NCBI GenBank assembly: GCA_003645495.1
Contig: QNFK01000066.1
Location: 1-7,925 of the forward strand
Length of the DNA: 7,925 nt
Source: Gammaproteobacteria bacterium
GTDB lineage: Bacteria > Pseudomonadota > Gammaproteobacteria > Steroidobacterales > Woeseiaceae
Direction of reading: 5' to 3'
Shown: positions 5,023-7,925 of the stretch, one piece after another
Layout: each line of letters starts with the position of its first letter
Position numbering within the stretch: position 1 is the first letter of the stretch
The notes under the pieces: generated by a model
Seen by the model: the letters and a program-made list of their open reading frames with translations, nothing else
Told to the model about the DNA's origin: nothing
Database searches by the model: none
Made by a program: the position numbers and the translations under genes

Positions 5023-6228
5023 CTAGTTAACGCTGGAACTACGCTGCAATACGGAGTCAAACCGAACGCTGGTAAACGGTCGTTGAGCTTCCCAGTTCTT
5101 GCAGCTCGGACACTGCCACAGCAGACGCTGGCTGGAGAAGCCACATTCTTTGCACTGGTACCTTGGCGTTGTTGAAGCCAGCTTGCTGAGCGCCGCCCGC
5201 ACCTTGGTCAGCGCCGTGTGGCGATCCTCTGCAGAACCCTCATCAAGTGTTTGCAGGTCGATGAAATCAGTCAATGTCGGTTCATTCAGCATGTATTCCT
5301 CGACACAGTCATCAATGACTTTTATTCCGCCAATATTGTTGACGATTGCCGTATACGCGACCTCGATCTTCATTTCCGGATGCTTGGTGAACAATGCCGT
5401 CAGGTTCTTTTCCAGCTGAGCGGTGGAATTGTCACGATCATGAATCTCAACCAGCTTTGGCAACGCTTCAGTAATTAAGTAGGTGTTCTCATCAAGAATG
5501 CGATGATAGAGGCGCAATGCCGTTTTGTTGTCTTCTGTGTCCCGGGCAATCTCCGCGCGAATCAGCGCGCCACGAAGTGTCCGTGGCCGGCCACTTTGTG
5601 CTTTCTTAACGTAGGCACGGGCGGCGCCGTAGTCTTTTTTGGTCACCGCCTGTTCGGCAAGCTCACAATAATAATGTGCTATTTGCAGCGCCAGCGACTC
5701 GCCACTCAGCACCTCAAGCTTTTGTCCGGCATCGATCGCCCTTTCCCACTCACGTTCCTGTTCGTAGATTCGGCACAACTGCTCCAGCGCCTCGACCTGG
5801 TAGCGCGATCCCTGAGACAAACGAACAAACAGGTTCTCGGCGCGATCGAGCAATCCCGCTTTAAGATAGTCCTTCGCCAACGAGAACAGCGCCTGGTCGC
5901 GTTGCTCTGCTGCAAGATCCGGACGCGCAATGATGTTCTGGTGAATACGAATCGCGCGATCTACTTCACCGCGGCGGCGAAACAGGCTGCCTAAAGCAAA
6001 GTGAGTCTCAATGGTCTTGTCATCGACTCGCACCATTTTCAGAAAGTGCTCAAGTGCCTGGTCGGTCTGTTCGTTCAAGAGGAAATTCAGGCCTTTGAGA
6101 TAGTCAATATTCAGCGGCGGTGGTGCGGCCTCGTCCTCCTCTCTTTCACCAAAACGGCCAAGCGCCCAACCCGCTGCGGCAAGCAACAGGAACAGACCGG
6201 CAAGCAGAAATGTTGACTCAGTCGGCAT
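5023..6228 (-). CDS. lapB: Lipopolysaccharide assembly protein B (TPR and rubredoxin-like domains)
   Basis: 401 residues (E. coli LapB/YciM has 389). In E. coli LapB is an inner-membrane adaptor that presents the lipid A enzyme LpxC to the FtsH protease, and so sets lipopolysaccharide supply. Visible parts in order: an N-terminal membrane helix at about residues 6-25 (FLLAGLFLLLAAAGWALG), an acidic linker, the conserved DYLKGLNFLLNEQTDQALEHF start of the TPR array, a run of TPR repeats to about residue 340, and a C-terminal zinc-binding rubredoxin-like module with C359-x2-C362 and C373-x2-C376. The start at 6228 is used because it places the membrane helix at the N-terminus and overlaps lapA by 11 bases; there is no ribosome site of its own, which points to translational coupling. 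Upstream codons in this frame run back through lapA and are not part of the protein. A roughly 25-residue tail after the last zinc ligand is slightly long. Confidence 0.95.
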   Translation of the reverse strand: MPTESTFLLAGLFLLLAAAGWALGRFGEREEDEAAPPPLNIDYLKGLNFLLNEQTDQALEHFLKMVRVDDKTIETHFALGSLFRRRGEVDRAIRIHQNIIARPDLAAEQRDQALFSLAKDYLKAGLLDRAENLFVRLSQGSRYQVEALEQLCRIYEQEREWERAIDAGQKLEVLSGESLALQIAHYYCELAEQAVTKKDYGAARAYVKKAQSGRPRTLRGALIRAEIARDTEDNKTALRLYHRILDENTYLITEALPKLVEIHDRDNSTAQLEKNLTALFTKHPEMKIEVAYTAIVNNIGGIKVIDDCVEEYMLNEPTLTDFIDLQTLDEGSAEDRHTALTKVRAALSKLASTTPRYQCKECGFSSQRLLWQCPSCKNWEAQRPFTSVRFDSVLQRSSSVN

Positions 6229-6514
6229 CGGCCAGCGGCAGGTTGCGGAGGCTTGAAATCTCGGACTCTGTATTTCTGAGCGCGCGGCGCAGCCGGCGTC
6301 TCTCGTTAACGATGCGGAACATGAAAATGGCCGTACACAACAGCCCAAAAGCCCAGCCGATAACAAATGTGACCGAAAACGCGAGCGGAATAGATGGCTG
6401 GACGACACCAAATGCCAGGTCTATTTCAACATTGCCCGGGTTATTGCTGGTAAACCAGAGCATCATGACGAAGATCACTATGATCAGGACGCCGATGCCA
6501 ATTCTCTTCAGCAT
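6218..6514 (-). CDS. lapA: Lipopolysaccharide assembly protein A (DUF1049 membrane protein)
   Basis: 98 residues (E. coli LapA/YciS has 102). Two membrane helices are visible, at about 5-21 and 44-66, separated by the conserved segment NNPGNVEIDLAFG; a basic, helical cytoplasmic tail (NERRRLRRALRNTESEI) follows and may form a coiled coil. LapA works with LapB in controlling lipopolysaccharide synthesis; its exact role is less clear. The start ATG 6514 has GGAG seven bases upstream. The stop codon lies inside the start of lapB, the arrangement known from enterobacteria, so the two are one transcription and translation unit. The gap of 127 bases from ihfB leaves room for a separate promoter. 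Confidence 0.95.
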   Translation of the reverse strand: MLKRIGIGVLIIVIFVMMLWFTSNNPGNVEIDLAFGVVQPSIPLAFSVTFVIGWAFGLLCTAIFMFRIVNERRRLRRALRNTESEISSLRNLPLADAD

Positions 6515-6563
6515 GTTCCTACTCCAATACGCTCAGACCCACGGCCTGTCTGGAAACACGCAC

Positions 6564-6592
6564 AGTGTATTGCTTTCTCTGGAATATGGTAA
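6564..6592 (-). promoter_or_regulatory. Candidate sigma-70 promoter for lapAB
   Basis: On the minus strand TTACCA (6587-6592) and TACACT (6564-6569) are separated by 17 bases, each matching four of six consensus positions. The position, between ihfB and lapA, fits a lapAB promoter; in E. coli lapAB also has its own promoters. Matches of this quality occur by chance. Confidence 0.3.
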
Positions 6593-6641
6593 GCGGGCAC
6601 AGATAAATGCCCTTCGTTTGGCATCGCGCTGGAAAAACGCG

Positions 6642-6944
6642 CTAGCTCTTGATTGGAAAGTCGCGGCTGGCGTTCACTCTTTCTCGCAGGTCCTTACCTG
6701 GTTTGAAATGCGGAACATATTTGCCGGAGAGCGCTACGGCCTCACCTGTTTTCGGATTTCGGCCAATTCGGGGCGGCCGATAATGCAGCGAAAAGCTGCC
6801 AAAGCCCCTTATTTCAACGCGTTCACCCCGGGCGAGCGAATCGCTCATCAAATCCAGCAGGTGTTTGACTGCAAGCTCAACGTCTTTCGCCGGCAGGTGT
6901 TTCTGCTTTCTGGCGATCAATTCAATGAGTTCTGATTTTGTCAT
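6642..6944 (-). CDS. ihfB: Integration host factor subunit beta
   Basis: 100 residues (E. coli IhfB has 94). IHF is an alpha/beta heterodimer that binds specific sites in the minor groove and bends DNA sharply, helping transcription, replication and recombination. The HU/IHF fold is complete: helices in 1-40 (TKSELIELIARKQKHLPAKD), the EIRGFGSFSLHYR beta strands (44-56), the DNA-binding arm RIGRNPKTGEAV with the intercalating proline at P64, and FKPGKDLRERVN. The placement directly after rpsA and the 'NPKTGEAVALSGKYVPHFKPGK' type of arm and C-terminal helix mark it as beta rather than alpha or HU. The start ATG 6944 is standard; the ribosome site is weak (GAAG). The six extra C-terminal residues are unremarkable. 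The 96-base gap from rpsA holds a hairpin and a TATAAT (6991-6996, minus strand). Confidence 0.96.
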   Translation of the reverse strand: MTKSELIELIARKQKHLPAKDVELAVKHLLDLMSDSLARGERVEIRGFGSFSLHYRPPRIGRNPKTGEAVALSGKYVPHFKPGKDLRERVNASRDFPIKS

Positions 6945-6990
6945 AACGCACTTCGCTTATTATTCTGAATGCTCTACGGCTAAGCTACCG

Positions 6991-6996
6991 ATTATA
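6991..6996 (-). promoter_or_regulatory. Candidate -10 box for ihfB
   Basis: The minus strand reads TATAAT 46 bases before the ihfB ATG, just after the rpsA hairpin. No good -35 element fits because the GC-rich stem occupies that position. It may be a real separate ihfB promoter, as in E. coli, or simply part of the A/T tail of the terminator. Confidence 0.28.
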
Positions 6997-7007
6997 AAGG
7001 AAATATA

Positions 7008-7040
7008 GCCCGGACCGCGAGGCCCGGGCCACTTTTTTTT
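7008..7040 (-). terminator. Hairpin terminator or attenuator between rpsA and ihfB
   Basis: Arms 7008-7016 and 7021-7029 enclose a four-base loop. In minus-strand (rpsA) RNA all nine pairs form, one as G-U; in plus-strand RNA the same position is an A-C mismatch. An eight-base T-run at 7033-7040 lies on the rpsA side, giving an A-run before the stem and, after it, UAUAUUUCCUUUAUAAU, a loose U-rich tail. This fits partial termination after rpsA with read-through into ihfB. On the plus strand the hairpin plus T-run would be a textbook terminator, so it may work both ways and stop antisense transcription from entering rpsA. Confidence 0.6.
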
Positions 7041-7925
7041 CTATTTTGTCCCACCGGACATTTTTTCCTTCAAAAGCTCGCCCAGCGTGGTACCAGATGA
7101 TGAGGCAGCAGTCTCAGACTTATAGCTACTGAGCGCCTCGGCCTCCTCATGCACTTCCTTCGCCTTGATAGACAGCGCAACGGTACGGTTTTTGCGGTCA
7201 ACATTGGTGAATTTAGCTTCAACTTCGTCACCAATTTTGATCATTGTCCGCGCATCTTCCACACGACCCATCGCAAGCTCCGATGCCCTCAGTGAGCCAA
7301 AGACACCGTCGCCAAGATCCACTGTCGCACCACGTGCGTCAACCTCGGTAACTGTTCCCTTGACCACAGAGTTTTTCGGATGATCCGCAAGCCAGCCTGA
7401 AAACGGATCTTTATCCATTTGCTTGATGCCCAGCGAAATTCTTTCGCGCTCGGAATCAATTGCCAGCACACAAGCCTCAATTTCCTGGCCCTTGGAATAA
7501 TTGCGCACCGCCTCTTCACCCGTATCGTCCCAGGAAATATCTGAGAGATGAACGAGTCCGTCAATGCCACCGTCGAGTCCGATGAAAATACCGAAGTCGG
7601 TAATAGACTTGATCTGGCCGCTGACTTTGTCGCCACGATTAACTGTCGTGGAGAACTCTGCCCATGGGTTGGCTTTGCACTGTTTGATACCAAGAGAAAT
7701 ACGTCGACGCTCTTCATCGATCTCGATGACCAGCACTTCGACTTCTTCTCCGATCTGCACAACCTTGGAAGGATTGACGTTCTTGTTGGTCCAATCCATT
7801 TCGGATACATGCACCAGGCCTTCAACGCCCTCTTCGATTTCAACGAAGCAACCGTAATCAGCAATGTTGGTGATCTTGCCGAACAGTCTGGAATTTGGCG
7901 GGTAACGCCTTGCCAGATCATGCCA
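7041..7925 (-). CDS. rpsA: 30S ribosomal protein S1, C-terminal part (5' end outside the window)
   Basis: The last 294 codons and stop; the frame is open to the right edge. S1 binds mRNA and brings it to the 30S subunit, and is needed for most messages with weak ribosome sites. Three complete S1 (OB-fold) repeats are visible, equal to E. coli domains 4-6: about residues 12-84 of the fragment (KITNIADYGCFVEIEEGVEG, LVHVSEMDW), 98-168 (KSITDFGIFIGLDGGIDGLV, HLSDISW), and 187-256 (a more diverged repeat, GATVDLGDGVFGSLRASE). The linkers DEERRRISLGIKQCKANPW and DSERERISLGIKQ are nearly the same as in E. coli. The tail ends in GTTLGELLKEKMSGGTK, a short amphipathic end like that in several other gammaproteobacterial S1 proteins. 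Followed by ihfB as in most Gammaproteobacteria. Confidence 0.97.
   Translation of the reverse strand, partial: WHDLARRYPPNSRLFGKITNIADYGCFVEIEEGVEGLVHVSEMDWTNKNVNPSKVVQIGEEVEVLVIEIDEERRRISLGIKQCKANPWAEFSTTVNRGDKVSGQIKSITDFGIFIGLDGGIDGLVHLSDISWDDTGEEAVRNYSKGQEIEACVLAIDSERERISLGIKQMDKDPFSGWLADHPKNSVVKGTVTEVDARGATVDLGDGVFGSLRASELAMGRVEDARTMIKIGDEVEAKFTNVDRKNRTVALSIKAKEVHEEAEALSSYKSETAASSSGTTLGELLKEKMSGGTK

Noticed and set aside
4982..5026. Plus-strand 14-codon frame with AGGAG six bases before GTG
   Set aside because: The ribosome site is good, but the peptide (VKWACKTRQAVSPG) lies over the lapB hairpin and 3' end, antisense to the operon, with nothing downstream on the plus strand to regulate. 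Most likely chance.
6229..6411. Open reading frame extending lapB by 61 codons upstream
   Set aside because: It overlaps the lapA coding region in another frame, and the extension is Arg/Ser/Cys-rich with no LapB similarity; the family start with the membrane helix is at 6228.
1..7925. A novel defence or mobile system in the window
   Set aside because: Apart from the hicAB remnant and the repeats, every substantial frame is a housekeeping gene or a small exported protein; no nuclease, polymerase, ATPase or integrase of accessory type is present.

Overview
The window looks like a piece of a gammaproteobacterial chromosome. The evidence is the block rpsA - ihfB - lapA - lapB on the minus strand, a gammaproteobacterial arrangement, together with an IHF-beta of gammaproteobacterial type and a 607-residue TypA/BipA. 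Order and genus cannot be fixed from the sequence alone. No phage, plasmid, integrase, transposase or CRISPR signature is visible.

Layout. (1) Positions 1-728, minus strand: a lipoprotein with one CxxCH heme-c motif (cytochrome P460-like), followed 12 bases later by the 5' end of a probable GNAT acetyltransferase that runs off the left edge. (2) Positions 729-1238: a disordered, palindrome-rich stretch holding a REP-type inverted pair and what I read as the wreck of a hicA toxin gene. (3) Positions 1239-1466, plus strand: an intact small HicB-type antitoxin directly after the hicA remnant. (4) Positions 1556-3379, plus strand: typA/bipA, a ribosome-associated GTPase, with a consensus -10 box just upstream. 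(5) Positions 3380-3559: the convergent gap between typA and galU, filled by a 38-base-arm inverted repeat plus a third, truncated copy of its end. (6) Positions 3560-4432, minus strand: galU, probably starting at TTG. (7) Positions 4594-4881, minus strand: a secreted ComEA-type helix-hairpin-helix protein. (8) Positions 5023-6514, minus strand: lapB and lapA, overlapping by 11 bases. (9) Positions 6642-6944, minus strand: ihfB. (10) Positions 7041-7925, minus strand: the 3' half of rpsA, with a hairpin between rpsA and ihfB.

How the genes fit together. The right two thirds is housekeeping DNA: translation (S1, TypA), nucleoid architecture (IHF), control of lipopolysaccharide synthesis (LapA/LapB) and UDP-glucose supply for envelope glycans (GalU). 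The accessory flavour is confined to about 740-1470 and to the repeat at 3397-3544. I do not see a convincing undescribed system. The most interesting items are the apparent decay of a hicAB module with the antitoxin left intact, the two kinds of dispersed repeat, and the small heme-lipoprotein/acetyltransferase pair. Family assignments are from recognition of motifs; no database search was possible.
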